64,000 bases of DNA from Pollenia angustigena (GCA_930367215.1 OV884056.1:196829310-196893309), one strand, 5' to 3'. Shown: positions 10,169-22,852, counted from the first letter of the stretch. Made by a program: numbers and translations. Notes: a model not told the origin generated them from the letters alone.

Positions 10169-12929
10169 TGAACATGGCTACAAAAATATTTGTTAATATA
10201 CGACAAAAAAACAACTTGTTTACTAATTTATTTTTTAAGTTCCTTAATTCGGCTCTATTTCATTAATGATATCTAGGCGAAATTCAAACAGAAAGGTTAA
10301 AACAGTGAACCAGCGAGTTTGTTACAGAAATTTTGTGTCGCATAAACACGTAGAAAAGGACAAGCTTCGATACAATCTAAGTATATATTTATTCTCATAA
10401 ATTGCTAAAAGATCTGCCAAAATAAGATGTTATCTCAATTTTTTAATTTTTGAAACTCACCTACTCATTTATTTTCTGACTTCAAAATTTCTTATGGCCA
10501 ATTTAACAAATTTATTTGAATATCAATTTACATATGTTTAAAACTCGTTTTTTTATGTCAAATAAAAAAAGAATTATAAAAAAATTATAATTATAAAATT
10601 ATAAAAAAATAGAATTGCTGAAATTGACCATTAAAATTTTTTTATTTTGAAAAATATTAGAAAAAATTTAAATGCCAAAAATGTTGGAGTCGGAATCGCT
10701 AGTTTTTTGGGTACTACGACTGCGACTCCAGTACAAAACCTTAACTCCGACTCCACAGCCCTGCAAAAAAGCCTTAATATAATAAAACATTTTTGGCTGA
10801 GTAAAAATTCAAATTTTGAGGGGTTGCTCTGAACAGTCATATTTTTCGTGTTATTATTTCAAGACATATGACTTTAGGACTAGCTTGTGAGTCCTTAAAT
10901 GCTTTTAACAACTTTAAATTTTATTTCAGACTTTTGAAAGATTTTAATACTTTATAACTTTAGAATTTAGCCCCACTGTATGCGTTCCAATGCAACCACA
11001 CATTTTACAAACTTTGAACTGGGTAACTTTTTTGTTGTGTTTCTTGGTTTACAACAATTTAAGTATCATGACAAAATAAAGTTTAACAATATTTTTGTTA
11101 CCTTTAACATTATTGACATTGGGAATGAATGTTGTTTGTTGCACATACCTACGTTTAACAATATTAACCGTGTTGTTTGTTTTTGTTGTTGCTGCAAAAA
11201 TGCCTGCAGCAAAAAATACGCCCTAAATGTTTTTTTCACGCTGTTTTTTACAGCTTTTTTTTGCTGCTGTTTGTTTGATTGTTAAATACTTTCATAATAT
11301 CAATTTAATGGAAATTGCAAAATGAAGTGACAAATAAAGACGGGGAAAAATGTAAAATGTTGTTTTACAAACATTTTTTTTTAGCCAGACATTATTCGGT
11401 GTAAATAAATTTGTGGACATTGGACGAAAAAGGATATTGGTGTGAAAATTACAGGTTACAAGCATAAACAATACAAATGTTGAAATACAGACAAAAAATT
11501 ATGCTCTATACATAAATATTTAAAAGTGGGAACACAAAATCGCAAACAATAGAATTTATAGAGAACTGTTGGAAACAAATTGCAAAAGTTTATTGTAAAT
11601 TGCTTTTTGAAAAAAAAAGTTCGTTACCGGAATTAAGGGTTATTTGGAAAGTACCAAAAAGCAATAAATACACAAGTTTACAGTAGATTTTGTACCGGAA
11701 TATTTTTAGTTGTGCTAACTACTTATGATATACAGATTTTTAATGTAGAATTAGAATTTAGAATTATAATTTCTTTATCAGCTCCAGTTTTCGGGATATA
11801 GAGTTATATCAAAAATAAAGGCACTTGCAGGACATAGACTAACATGACTTCAAAAGAGTTTGTTCTTTTCAGTAAAATAATAAAAAAAAAATTTTCGACA
11901 AAAAAATTATCTTTAAGACGTACACACATTATTTCTTAGTCTGCACAGTAGTTTCAGAGATATCGTTAAAGTTTGACAAAAAGAAAAAAACTTTTTAAGA
12001 ATTCACAAAAAATAAAAATACAACAAGCAATTTAATGTCCAGCAGCATGTAGCTTAAAATATTCCAAATGAATTGAGCCCTTTTTCACTGAAATTGTTGC
12101 ACAACGTTTGATATCTCTGATACTATTGAGCAAACTTGGAAATAATGTTTGCACGACCTCAAAATAATTTTGTTGTCGAATTTCGTATTTTTGTTTTTAC
12201 AATGTGGAGAAATTGCCTTTTTTTTACATAACGGTATATCACGAGAACTAGAGCTGATTAAAAAAACAAAGTGCAGATTCGCGTTCAGTATTCCAAATTA
12301 CTAAAGAAACAACTTTCATTTCTAGCTTTGTAACAGAAAACAAAACACGTTGAATGACTTGTAAATAAATTAAACTGATTTTTTGTGTAACGTTTTCTAA
12401 AAAACGTTGAAAGTTCATAAATGATATACCCTCTTCAATAAAAGTATAATTTTTTTAAGGCTTATTTTTAAATTACATAAAGTAGGAAGAACAGTGGAAT
12501 GTGTGATGCAAAACACTGAAGGGACAGTTGTGATTTCAATATACGTGAATACATGTCTTGCGACTTCACATCACGATGGATCTCAACTACATGGTGAGTT
12601 AATATGAAGAAGCGCTTACAAAATGCCCCTGTGTGGGTTAAGGATCATTTGTAAACACAGGTCGAAATTCGAGTGTATCGTCCAAAATAAAAATTATACT
12701 CCCACAACTTGTTAAGGAGCTGGAGCTTTCTAACCTCCACTGGAAATTCATTTATTTATTTGTGTGAGCTTCTACAACAAAACTTAAGTTTAAAAAAAAA
12801 CAGAAGTATACAATTAGTTGTAGAAAAATATAATAATAATTTAAATAATATGTTTAATTGGGATTGGAGTCTAAATTTGTTTATATTGGTAATATTCGGA
12901 AAAAATAAAAGTTACGTTCGAGAATAATA
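10169..12929. other. Long AT-rich spacer
   Basis: No gene is supported. A GGAGTCGGA/GACTCCGAC-type short repeat occurs at about 10684-10762. Minus- and plus-strand ORFs at 10631-11285 are low-complexity or Cys/Phe-rich from TTT/TGT runs and are not believable proteins. Confidence 0.45.
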
Positions 12930-13343
12930 CTGAAAAATTTTCCTCTTAAAATCCAACGCGTTGCTTGCTGCCGTAATGTTTGATGGGAGAGTATTCCAGA
13001 GACGTATAGTGGGTATAAAGAACTGCCATTCTGATATTAGTGTTTGGTATCTCATGGGTATTATTGTTTTGTTCCTTTCAGATCGGGTGAAATTGAGACG
13101 ATTTTACATTTCTTCGGGTTGATGTGTGTTGATTATTTTGTGGAGTAGTTGCAACGTTTTTATTTTCATAAGGTCAGCGAGAGGAACCCCGCAGATTTGC
13201 CTAGCGTAGAAGCTGATATGCTGACTATTCCCATAGGATTTGAGGCCATAGACGTATGTAGTTATATTGATAAATGTCACAAAATCAGTCTTCCATGTTA
13301 AGGCCACCCTACCCGCGATTTTGGGCTTAAGACACAGCCACAA
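12930..13343 (-). pseudogene. C-terminal relic of a non-LTR retrotransposon ORF2
   Basis: The minus strand reads as the region after the RT core in CR1/L2/Jockey-like ORF2 proteins. It has the order expected for that region: ISFYARQICGVPLADLMKI, TLQLLHKIIN, and, past an in-frame stop after the HQPEEM segment, LWNTLPSNI and a terminal LDFKR. The 5' side is missing, so it is a truncated, decayed copy. It is distinct from the Jockey family at 934 and 29932. The exact clade cannot be named from this short piece. Confidence 0.7.
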
Positions 13344-13993
13344 CGTAATTCCCTAGTACCCTATCAAAAGAAAGTACCTCTTTGAAGAGCACATACCATT
13401 TACAAAAGCATCCTCCCCTCGTTTGCTCCATCTATATCATCTCCACATAACATACTTCACTTTACATTTACTCAACACTGGCTTCGAAGGGTGTTCCTTC
13501 AACTTAAGACCGGGCGGAAATCCCCATTAATCTAATCATTTACTTATCATACACCAGTCATGGGTCGGGCGGAAGTCTTCATTCATACATGGTTCTTTCT
13601 GTTGTAATCTTACAATTACAACATACAGCACAAAAACTTCACAAATATCATCTTTTTATACCATCGTCTCAACATCTTTCATCATCTCTTCACCTTCTCC
13701 TTCTTCATCTCCTTCTTTGACGATCTTATCATAGGTGAAGTCATGGAATCGTTCACTTATAGTAAGGCCAATACCGAAGTACTGAAGGGCTACTGATTCC
13801 CGTGATCCTAAGGAACCCTAGCATTCGGATGATTAGCGCTTCCCAGGTTGACTGCGCCTTTTAGTTTCTACAGTGAATGTAATATCAAGAAGCCCGACTC
13901 CTCAAGCTGCTTGAACTACTTTCCGCCAGGGGGGGACACTAAAGGGACCATTGAAATGTGTCTGTATAAGAGGGATGTTTAGTCATAAACATG
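13344..13993. other. Less AT-rich segment of unknown origin
   Basis: This stretch is visibly richer in G and C than its surroundings and holds a near-repeated GGGCGGAAGTC/GGGCGGAAATC motif at about 13512 and 13567, plus a GC-rich patch at about 13850-13950. No long ORF, LTR ends or TIRs were found. It could be an internal part of a retroelement not otherwise seen here. Confidence 0.35.
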
Positions 13994-13996
13994 TTA

Positions 13997-14266
13997 AGGC
14001 CCAACCACAATGTGATTAAGTTGGCTTAAGCGAATGAGCGAATACATGTAAATTATATGAAGCAAACCATTTTGAACTTAAGGAAACTTTTTGCTAAGTT
14101 TAATGAAACTGTCATTTGCTTAAGCAAGGTGCGAATCTAATCGCACATTCCGTACGGAATCAAATGTTTTTTTATTTTGTTTTTGTTTTCTTTAATACAT
14201 TTGAGAGACATTTTGTTAATTTTTGACAGTAGGTTAAGCAAGACTATGCATATTATGGTTGAGCCT
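13997..14266. mobile_element. MITE, TTA target duplication, AGGCYCAACCA ends (270 bp)
   Basis: The left end AGGCCCAACCACAAT and right end ATTATGGTTGAGCCT are inverted repeats, flanked by TTA at 13994-13996 and 14267-14269. The AGGC start and TTA TSD match family B (8700), suggesting the same transposase class (PIF/Harbinger-like, inference). Confidence 0.75.
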
Positions 14267-14269
14267 TTA

Positions 14270-16535
14270 GAATTTCTACGATATTTCTCATTTTGTTAAA
14301 ACAAAAGTCATGTTGTTTAACTTTGAGAGAAACGATTTATAATTAACTGTAGTTCTTTTATTCATATTCTCTTTGGTAAATCTATAAATGAGGGGCATTG
14401 CCAAGCAAGATCTACTATCATTTGAGCTTTGTTCGGTTTGACGTGTTTTTAGAATAGACCAATGACAAAACAAAATATAAGAATCAATTATATAAATTAT
14501 GCTTCCCGTAGTGAAAGTCAAGATTCTGCTAAGTGATGAGCCACATATTATTAGGGTTAACCGGCACGTTAATAAGCAAATTCTATAATTTGAAAAAGAA
14601 GAAAAATATTGAGGGAGACAAGCTTGTTTCTCCACAAAAATTGGCGTTTAAGTTGCGTTTTTTTGACCACCGTAATTTATGTTTAAATTAAGACCATCAA
14701 GAATTGTTGACGGCAATTGAAATTGAAGCATGGTTGCAAATTGCTAGGGACCCAAATGGATAGGATGTTTACTAAAAGTTATTATTTCTCAAAATGGTTC
14801 GCCCAATTGACCACTTAATTCGTGGAGTCAAATATATCTTCGGGTTAAGTTCTCTGGGTCTAAGTGCGAACAAATTGCAACTATGCATGACTTGAGATTT
14901 AACAATGAGCGGAAATCCTGAAGCTAGAAAATTAGTCGAAAATAAGACTTGCAGATTAAGCTCCATCCGTGACTTGGAAGATCATTGTGCTAATCTTTTC
15001 CGAGATACGAAACCAAATGGTTAAAAAGCTTTTGGCAGTTTGACCTAAGAATATACTGTCTTTCTGCTCCCGTAAAATTTTCGGAATTTGTTCACAGCTA
15101 TAAGATCAAGGATATAATTTTAACTCCCAAAACATTTTCCAAAGCCTTTATATACTAGCATCTGGTGTAAGATAGACAAATTTTCCTGATTTGAGTCACT
15201 TACACCTGAATTTTCGCACTTCAGTGCTAATCTTTTGAACAAAACCTTGTTAACAACAGTGTCAACACTTTTCTACAAATAAAGTAATTAAGACATATGG
15301 CAACATTTTCAACATAAACGTTGTGCAAAATCATAAAATTATTAACTGAAATATGAAAAATAAGAAATAAAAAAAAAACAGAACTAAACTAACAACCCAC
15401 TAAAACCAATTAACCAACCACTTGGAAACTTTAACACAGTAAGACATCAATTTAAACAGATTGTTCGTTGTTCTAACGCACAGAATACATAAATACAACC
15501 AAATAAAATATAATCCGGCCAACGAAGCGCGACCAAGTGTGAAATTGAAAGATTAGCAATTATAACATTCACATGAATCATACAAAAGGAAAATAAAAAT
15601 TCTTGAGTTTTAAAAATATGAACAGAACCCAAAAAGAAAAGAAAACTGTCAAAATAATAAATTGCCATAAACTTATTTGTAAAAATATTTATTTAAATGT
15701 ATGAATTTATGATAATGATGCATAAACCTAAATCATATTTGTCGAATTAACATACTAAACACTTCTTTACAATGGCGCAGAATAGATTTTGTTAAGATAA
15801 AAAAAAATTGAGGATGAAATAAAATGATTTCCCCCAAGATAAAATCTAATCATATTATTAAAAATTTTTGATAATGTTAATATTATAAAGTGTCAACATT
15901 TGTTTGGATGCTTGTGGGCTTTATAATAAATGTTTTAAATATTTTTAAATCACTTTATAATTTTTATTCTTTTATCAAACTAATCACATCTTTATGGTAT
16001 TAAATTACCAGGGTTCGAAGCGAGTTGGAATAAACATTTGACTGTTAAGATACGCAAGCATATCTACCGTTTTGGTGGAGGGTTTTTGCAAATATGAAAA
16101 ATCTAAGATTTGTTAGAGAAGATTTAGAATTGGTTAGGGGAAAAAGTCATTTAGAGGAATAACTTAGATTATAAAAAATATTTAACCTAAACATACAATT
16201 CTTGTTATTTTTCATGATAACGTTAGCAATAACAAAACGGGTTTTCTATAGGGCTCGGGTGTAGTTATTATGTATGGGCTTGTCAGTTATCATCAGTTTC
16301 GGATATATTCAGAAATAGGTGGGTACATTTTTTTAAATACAAAATTAATTTAAATATTAGTCCAGCCCTTAAAAAAAAAACTGAGCCCGATAGAAAAAAA
16401 AAAAAAAATAACTGAAAACGGATTTGAATTTAGCCCTTTTTAATCTGTTTAATCCATTTTCTTCAGACCGTCATCGTTAAATAAACGGACGTCTTTAAAC
16501 CAAATTCGCTACTCCAAAGGACCAAGAATGTTGAA
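14270..16535. other. Long AT-rich spacer
   Basis: No gene is supported. The minus-strand frames at 14288-14635, 14772-14966 and 15447-15668 show no known motif. Homopolymer A runs occur at about 16370 and 16395. Confidence 0.45.
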
Positions 16536-17118
16536 ACAGTGAGCATCAAAATAACGGGTACAACTTGTTTTTCAATATAAAAAATGTTATGTTGTTTATA
16601 AAAAGTTAAATTTCTACATTGCCAAAATTTGATCAGACTTCAAGCTTGCTGTCATCTATGAAAAATAAGTTGCTCCAAAATTTGACAAAAGAATGTTGGG
16701 GCAAAAAAACGTGATAAAAGGAAGAAATAAGAAATTCAACGGAAAAACGTCCTTAAAATGATGGATCAGCCTAATAGTCACTTGATATCAACTCAACTAA
16801 ACATATGGGAGCATTTGGACAGATAAATTTAAAAAAAACATAAGCAGAAAGCGCTCTTTGCAGAAAATTCTGCAGGAAAAGTGGCCAATATTGTCTACTG
16901 AGGTTTTTTCTTTGTATTTTTAAAACTGTACATTTTTTTGACGCGTTAAAAAAGGAGAAAATTTGTTTTTATTGTACTGTTTAGGTTGTTTTTAAAGTAG
17001 TATTTAAAATTTTTTATTGAATGAGAATAAACTTCTAAAAATGTAATTCTTTTTTCACTAAAACAACACTTTTTATATTGGAAAACCAGTTGTACACTTT
17101 ATTTTGACGCTCACAGTA
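16536..17118 (+). mobile_element. Tc1-like transposon relic (about 583 bp)
   Basis: Inverted ends (left ACAGTGAGCATCAAAATAA; right ends TTTTGACGCTCACAGT) extend inward with GTACAACT and CAATATAAAAA on both sides. The interior holds the C-terminal part of a Tc1 transposase: a degenerate version of the DLNPIEHLW motif at about 16766-16826, followed by LQKILQEKWPILSTE in a neighbouring frame. The N-terminal helix-turn-helix and first two catalytic Asp residues are absent, so it is an internal deletion derivative. Confidence 0.75.
16766..16915 (+). pseudogene. C-terminal fragment of Tc1-like transposase
   Basis: The frame QPNSHLISTQLNIWEHLDR resembles the Tc1 consensus around the third catalytic residue; a frame change leads to LQKILQEKWPILSTE, which matches the usual C-terminal helix. 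The catalytic Glu cannot be recognised because the sequence is degraded. Confidence 0.6.
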
Positions 17119-17520
17119 TATACTTTGAATGCTATAAGATCAATATTATATACCCTTTCCACCTGTGGTAAAGGGTATAAGGACAACGACAACCAGGGAT
17201 CTATGGCTTAATTTGAAGCAGTCTTAGTTTTATGCACTTATTTAACTAACTGTGGACAGATCTAGCTGAATTTCAATAGCAAACTTTAACGGAGTATATG
17301 TTAAAGAAATCTATAACAACCTAGTCCCTGTCGTTTCTGGGGTCTTCGGAAAACCGATTTCAACATACACACGGATCAACTGTCATCGTCAAACCAACTT
17401 CGCTACTCATAAGGACCCAGAATCTATATATACCTTATAGGGTCTAACGTCAATATTGTAGAAATTACAAACCATCTGTGATGAAGGTTTTATAGCATTT
17501 AAAGGTCTACGGATTCCCTT
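17119..17520. repeat. INE-1/DINE-like repeat remnant
   Basis: A hairpin built on ATACCCTTT/AAAGGGTAT sits at about 17151-17180, and further on comes TTCGCTACTCATAAGGA then a TATATATACCTTATAGGGTC box, a pattern widespread in fly INE-1-type repeats. A related stretch (about 16460-16530) lies on the other side of the Tc1 relic, so that relic probably inserted into it. Confidence 0.45.
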
Positions 17521-17665
17521 ACTGAGATTCAGGTTTGTAAGGGATTATATTAAAAATTCAGTGTTTTTAAAGCTGATCTTTACACTCACCAGGGTTTGTA
17601 TACTTTGAATTGAGCGTTTTTGTGTCAAAAATTTATTGTTTCAAAGTGAAAACTCGTTTCTATCT
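17500..17665. repeat. Dispersed repeat shared with 49722-49890
   Basis: CTACGGATTCCCTTAC, AGGTTTGTAAGGGA, AAAGCTGATC and the GTCAAAAATTTATTG segment recur in the same order at about 49715-49880, where the repeat has clear inverted ends. This copy is degraded. Confidence 0.6.
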
Positions 17666-17812
17666 TTCAAGCTTGCTACGTTTTAGGCTGCATGTATTTG
17701 AAAGTCATTGGCTTTATAATGCCTTTTGAGGGCGGTACTCTGTTTCTGTTTAGTTTTTAAACTTTCATCGCAAAACCCAAAAATTTCTTACAACGCTGGT
17801 AGATAAATATTC

Positions 17813-18039
17813 AGCCATGCCACAGAGTACAATTCCGCTCGGAATCGATGAAAACATATTTGTTTATTAATAGAAAGTGTGTTTTGATAGTTTTTAAGCC
17901 TTTCAGATAAAGAAAATTCCCTTTCCGGTCATGAAAACAAAATTGGTATCGTTCCGAAAAATTTTTTCGTCATTTTTTGAAGCACCAAAATACGGAATGA
18001 ATTCCGTTTCCGAACGGAAATCTACTCTGTGACATGGCT
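17813..18039. mobile_element. MITE with AGCCATGYCACAGAGTA ends (227 bp)
   Basis: The left end AGCCATGCCACAGAGTA and the right end TACTCTGTGACATGGCT are inverted repeats, followed inward on both sides by TTCCG/CGGAA blocks. No convincing TSD is seen and there is no coding capacity. Confidence 0.7.
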
Positions 18040-18499
18040 TATGGGTTATATAACATTTCTGTGAAACAAGTTTTAAACGATCACCGATTCTACTAGCTAA
18101 TAAAGCTCTCGGAATGGTAATTTTATTGTATATGCGGTGATGCCAAGCGAATTAGTCGTGGAACTTTTCAATCTTTTATTCGGCAGTTGTGCTAGTTTAT
18201 ACAACCACGAGGCCAAAAATGTACCATATCACAAAAGAGAATATTGCGATTACCCAATGTGTTGACAATCCTGATCTAAGTCATCGTATAATAAGTACCA
18301 GGTATGTTCATTAGACAGAGTTGTCATTATTTACCCATGTAATGCTATATATTAATTTATTTGATTTTTGACGCTTGTTTTAATTTGTTTTTTCCTCATT
18401 TTCCTTTGATTGACAAAGTTAAATTTAAGTATATTTAGCAAAATTTACAAAAGAGTTAATAAATCTGACAACCGTGTAAAATCTAAATCGCTACGAAAG
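18040..18499. other. AT-rich spacer
   Basis: No gene or element boundary is supported. Confidence 0.4.
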
Positions 18500-19460
18500 A
18501 AATAAAACCTTAAAAAGCACCTGTAACATAAAACTTGTCCTGAAAAAGTTTTAAGAGAACGATATATTTTTACGAGAGGAGACTTTATAGAGGTTAGATT
18601 AAATATGAACTAACCTTGCTAAAATTAGGATATTGCATCTTGAATTTTTTATTTCTAGGTCCAATACTAAAGGAAATTCAAAAAGTACCAGTTAAAGAAT
18701 AAAAAAGTGCCAAACAGTTCCGCGATAGATTCTTATCTACTCAGGACATTGCATGTTGAATCTTATGTTTTAAGGTCCAATATTAACGACAATTAAAAAT
18801 ATGCCAGTTGTAGAACCAAAAAGCTAAAGAAAAAGACCAAATTTCCTTTTTTGGGTACTATTTTTTCCCCCATTAAAGTATCAAACATTTCAGTATTGAA
18901 GTGGCAGCCTATATTTTAGTACGAATATGTCAATGAATGGAGAAAAATGTTTTGCAAAAAAGTAGCAAAAATAGTTACGATTTTCACCCCTTAAATGTTT
19001 GAATTTCGAAAAAGTACCAAATTTATATTCGTATTTTTTTTTTTTTGATAAGTTTTGAATGTGGTATTAACTGTGTTTCTAAGTTTATTAGCTCAAAAGA
19101 TAGATGGCGTGTCAAAGAAGTACCAAAATTCAGGTTTTACCCGTTTACTTGGTAATAAGGCCGAATTTCAAAAAAGTACCAGACACCTGTCCGCTCCTTT
19201 TTTTTATTAAAGAACAACGGTAAGTATTACGTTTTTTGTATCTCCTTTAGTTTTGGAGAAATAAGGTTACCGAACTTTCCCGTTTTAACTTTTTTTTACC
19301 CCCTAAACATTAGAATTTCCAAAAATCCCGCCTTAGTGGATCGATTTGGGGAGTAACCAATCTCTGGTCCAAATTTCAAGTTTTTAGCTTCATGATGAAT
19401 CAGTGAGTAACGTTACGTTAACTTTATTCCAAACAAAAATTTAAGACTATAATTCAGAAG
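18500..19460. repeat. Dispersed GTACCA-rich repeat, copy 1
   Basis: The segment contains many AAAAAGTACCA motifs and matches 35540-36560 in order and orientation, including GTACCAGACACCTGTCCGCT and the GAATGGAGAAAA block. The 5' part is made of diverged tandem units (TTGCATGTTGAAT, AGGTCCAATATTAA, GTACCAGTTAAAGAA). There are no clear inverted or long terminal repeats and no coding capacity. The class is unknown. Confidence 0.7.
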
Positions 19461-21000
19461 TGGATTTTAAAATCCCTCGAAATTCATCTCAACTTTTAGA
19501 AGCGTTCGTTTTGAAATCGATCTATTTTCATCATTTACGTGACAATTAAATATATTCTTTTTTCGTGTCATAAATCTTATTTCCGAAATCACAACGGGCC
19601 TATCGCGTTGTTTACAGTTAAAAAAAAAACTCCTAAATAGTCTAACGTTGAAGTCCTAAGTTTTTCTATAACTTTTGGATTCACACTCATGCAGATCCAA
19701 ATCATTTACTCATCCATGTTTTAATGTTATAAGAAAGTTGAAAATCAACTCGATATCATTCATTCATCAATCAATCCATCCATCTAACTATTCACTTCAC
19801 ACACAAAAGCTTCAGCTATTTTGTTGTTTTGATAACAAAATAAAGAGATTCATTCTATTAAATTGAACCGTATGTTGCTTGTGATGTTGAAAGTATGAAA
19901 AGAACACAAAAAATGGGCGGAGAGGGGTTGTAGTACGACAGCAGGTTGGTTGTTGTGTTGAAGCATAAAATCGAAATGTTAAAAAGTAAAAGGCAATAAA
20001 GATGATAACGATGATGTTGAACGGAAGGAAGGAAATATCACAGAGTGGTGTCGATTAAATGAATACATATAAATAGACAAACACAAACACACACACACAC
20101 ACACACATTCGTTCATACACTTAGTTGAACAGTTGAAGTTTGCTAAATTCATTTGTTAAATCAAATCAGTATCAAAGAGTGGTATAAAGGGAGTGTCATG
20201 TTCTAATATAAAAATCTAGTGGTAATAGAAGTCCTGGTATGTACGTGTGATGGTTTCCTTGGACTGTGCTACTCAATAAAAATAATAATGATGTTGATAA
20301 TGATGCCCTTAACAGCAACACAATATTATCATTTGCAACATCATTATCATGTTTACTATTTCTAAATCTTTTGCATTAATTGTGACAATAGCAAATTGTT
20401 GCCAGCCAGCACGGGGTAGACAAATTAGTAAATTATGGCAACCCTTAAAGAGCACGTAATTGGTCTGTAATCTATTTTTGACAGATTGAATTTCGTATTT
20501 TATCTTGATTTTTTGTTTTGACTGGCTCGGTTTACAACTTCTAACAACCAACTGCTGCTTTTTTTTCTAACTCATCCATAAGTGATGATGTTGATGATGA
20601 GGATGGTGATAATGATGTTGGTGAATGTGCTTACGATGAAGAGGTGGTTGTTCCGTTTTCATGTAGTAGATATAAATTAATAGCTGGTATTTAACTTACA
20701 ATTTTACCTATTAAAGGCAAAATTCGTTTCTTTGTGGGGAGGGTGGTGCTTGGATTGTTGTATGAAGTTGCTTTTAAATGTTATTAATGTTAAAACTATT
20801 GGTTGGGGGGAAAGCAGCTGATATTGTTTAAAAATATTGATAAGCTTGTTCTTAACTAAACTGGATTGCAGTAATTAAAACAAATGGATTCAGTTTAAAT
20901 TTTTTTAATTAAAATGAGGCGCTGACTTCTAAAATTCGTTACTTGCATTTCATAAAAATATTTTGACAGATAACACTATCTGAAGTGAAAACAAAACAAA
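19461..21000. other. Spacer with microsatellites
   Basis: There is a (CA)n tract at about 20080-20106 and imperfect GATGAT/GATGTT tracts at about 20285-20305 and 20583-20640. No gene is supported; the minus-strand 80-codon frame at 20309-20551 has no recognisable feature. Confidence 0.5.
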
Positions 21001-21949
21001 AGTATCCCCTTGACCCCTGTAAATTACATTGAAAATTGTATTGAGGTCCAACACTTTTTCCTAGCATCATCTAGTGAGAAACAAAACTGCTTCCTTGCAT
21101 GGAACAGAACAAAACTCGTCCCTTGCAGCGCCATAATCTGCCTTTATTGTAAACGTTTCGTATTCTTTTGTGTTGTTTTTGTATTTTTGTTGTCGGACCC
21201 TTCTTCCTACCGACAGGGCGTATCGAAAAGCAAATAAGAACAGCCGATATTATGATTAATCCGCAGTAGCATCCGACATATTTTCAGAATTCGGAACAGT
21301 CTTTGCAGTCAGTGAGGAATCTGCTGAAGAGCTTTTATCTTTGTTAAAAGCAACAGGTGAGCTGCATTTTAAGTTTGCTTCAAGCAAACGTATCGTTATC
21401 GAGAAAAAAAGTTTTTTTTTACAGGGGGGAGGAGCATTATGTGTCAACAGACACTAGTGCAGACCCAAAAATAATTTTAAAAAATGGGCCACTAGCAATA
21501 ATTAACCCACCACGACTACATGATACTGTTAACACAATACCAGAAAAGTTGGTTGACGCGACAAACTTCTTCAAAGTATTTTGGTCTACGCTAGCGAGAA
21601 ATAGAAAGTTAAAACTTTTACCGTGATTTTTTGGATCGCAGCAGTGATGCTTCGGAAGAAGAAAACGAGAACGATAAAGAAAACTACAACTTTGAGGAAA
21701 ACAAATATTTAAGAATATGCATTTTTTTTATTTAATGCAGAATCTAATTTTAAAATGAATTATAATTTTTAGTTTTGTTACCACCCTTCACCGGGAAGTA
21801 GGTCCGACAAAAATAATTTGCAAGAATCAAAACTTGCCACTTGTGAAAAGTTAATTCCAATACTTTTTTCTTGCGGCGCATATTTCCAAAATTTGGTCCT
21901 TGCAATTTAAAATCGGTGTTCGAAAATAAACACTTAATATCGCTCCTTA
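21001..21949. other. Unresolved segment with coding-like patches
   Basis: Imperfect inverted repeats around GTCGGACCC (about 21193) and GGTCCGAC (about 21800) bracket it. On + the frame 21357-21626 encodes an 89-residue peptide, and one base out of frame an acidic Ser/Glu/Asn-rich stretch (DFLDRSSDASEEENENDK) follows to about 21720. This looks like a frameshifted gene fragment or transposase relic, but I recognise no family. Confidence 0.3.
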
Positions 21950-22850
21950 CACACAGAAAAAAACGTAGAAAACAAGGTTGATTTAAAAATTTTCGGTGGT
22001 GATTTTGCTTCATACGTTTTTCATGTTGATTCAACCTAATTTTACAATAACTTGCGAACAACATTTTTTTCTTTTAAAATAATTATAGTTCATGTTTATT
22101 TAACATTGCAGTAAAGTTTGAGCAAAATGTCATTTATATTGAAATGACAATCCGAATCACGTTAAATGAAAGTTATTTCAAGTTGAAACAACGTGAATTT
22201 TATGTAGAATCGAATTGGTTTGAGTGTGATATAACAGTGTGAAGTAGCTTCAGGGACAACATATGCATTAATTTAAGAATAATTCAAAACACTTACCACT
22301 GTAACACATGTTTCACTTATTTTGTATTCTCCTTTGTTAACAGAAGCATCAGCAGAATCCCTAGATATGGTTTCTTCATCGTTCTACTTTGAAAACTTAC
22401 AGCCAGGTCCACGATGTCACACGTTAACGTTCGCATAGAAAATAACATTTAAAACAAAAACAAATTTTAGAAATTGTTTTTGTTTAAAATGTTATTTTCT
22501 ATGCGAACGTTAACGTGTGACATCGTGGGTCTGGCTGTTAATGTACTATTTAACTAAATTATTTTAATTAAAAGAATACGGGAATTGTATTCTTTTTATA
22601 ACATATTTTAAACATGAAAATACAAAAATTTACATACTTATGTATGTATGCATGTTAATTTAACAAGATAAACTCTTGATTTTAATATAAAATACTGGTT
22701 TTTATGGATTCAATATTGAACAATGTTATTTTAACATTGAATAATATTAAATAAACGTGATTTAAGGTTATTTTAATATTTTTCATTTAAAATAAATTTG
22801 AAACAACATTTCGCCATGTTAATTTTACATGGGTATTTTTTTCTGAGTGT
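21950..22850. mobile_element. MITE family A copy 2, reversed, with a nested element
   Basis: The ends CACACAGAAAAAAA and TTTTTTTCTGAGTG are flanked by TA at 21948-21949 and 22851-22852. The inside matches 5849-6694 in reverse complement, except that a 138-bp palindromic element (22400-22537) interrupts it. No coding capacity is present. Confidence 0.8.
22400..22537. mobile_element. Palindromic MITE, TTA target duplication (138 bp)
   Basis: Almost the whole element is one palindrome beginning CAGCCAGGTCCACGATGTC; each arm is over 60 bp and includes CGTTCGCATAGAAAAT. TTA lies at 22397-22399 and 22538-22540. Comparison with the empty site in family A copy 1 (around 6250) supports the insertion point. 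The arms closely match the ends of the 1.98-kb element at 61522-63497, so it is a solo-TIR derivative of that family. Confidence 0.85.
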
Positions 22851-22852
22851 AG

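Noticed and set aside
10980..11285. 101-codon ORF
   Set aside because: Its Phe/Cys-rich content comes from TTT and TGT runs; there is no domain, no conserved start context and no neighbouring exon.
18500..19460. LTR of a retrovirus-like element paired with 35540-36560
   Set aside because: The two copies are direct repeats 17 kb apart, but no TG...CA ends, primer-binding site, or gag-pol lies between them in a compatible arrangement.
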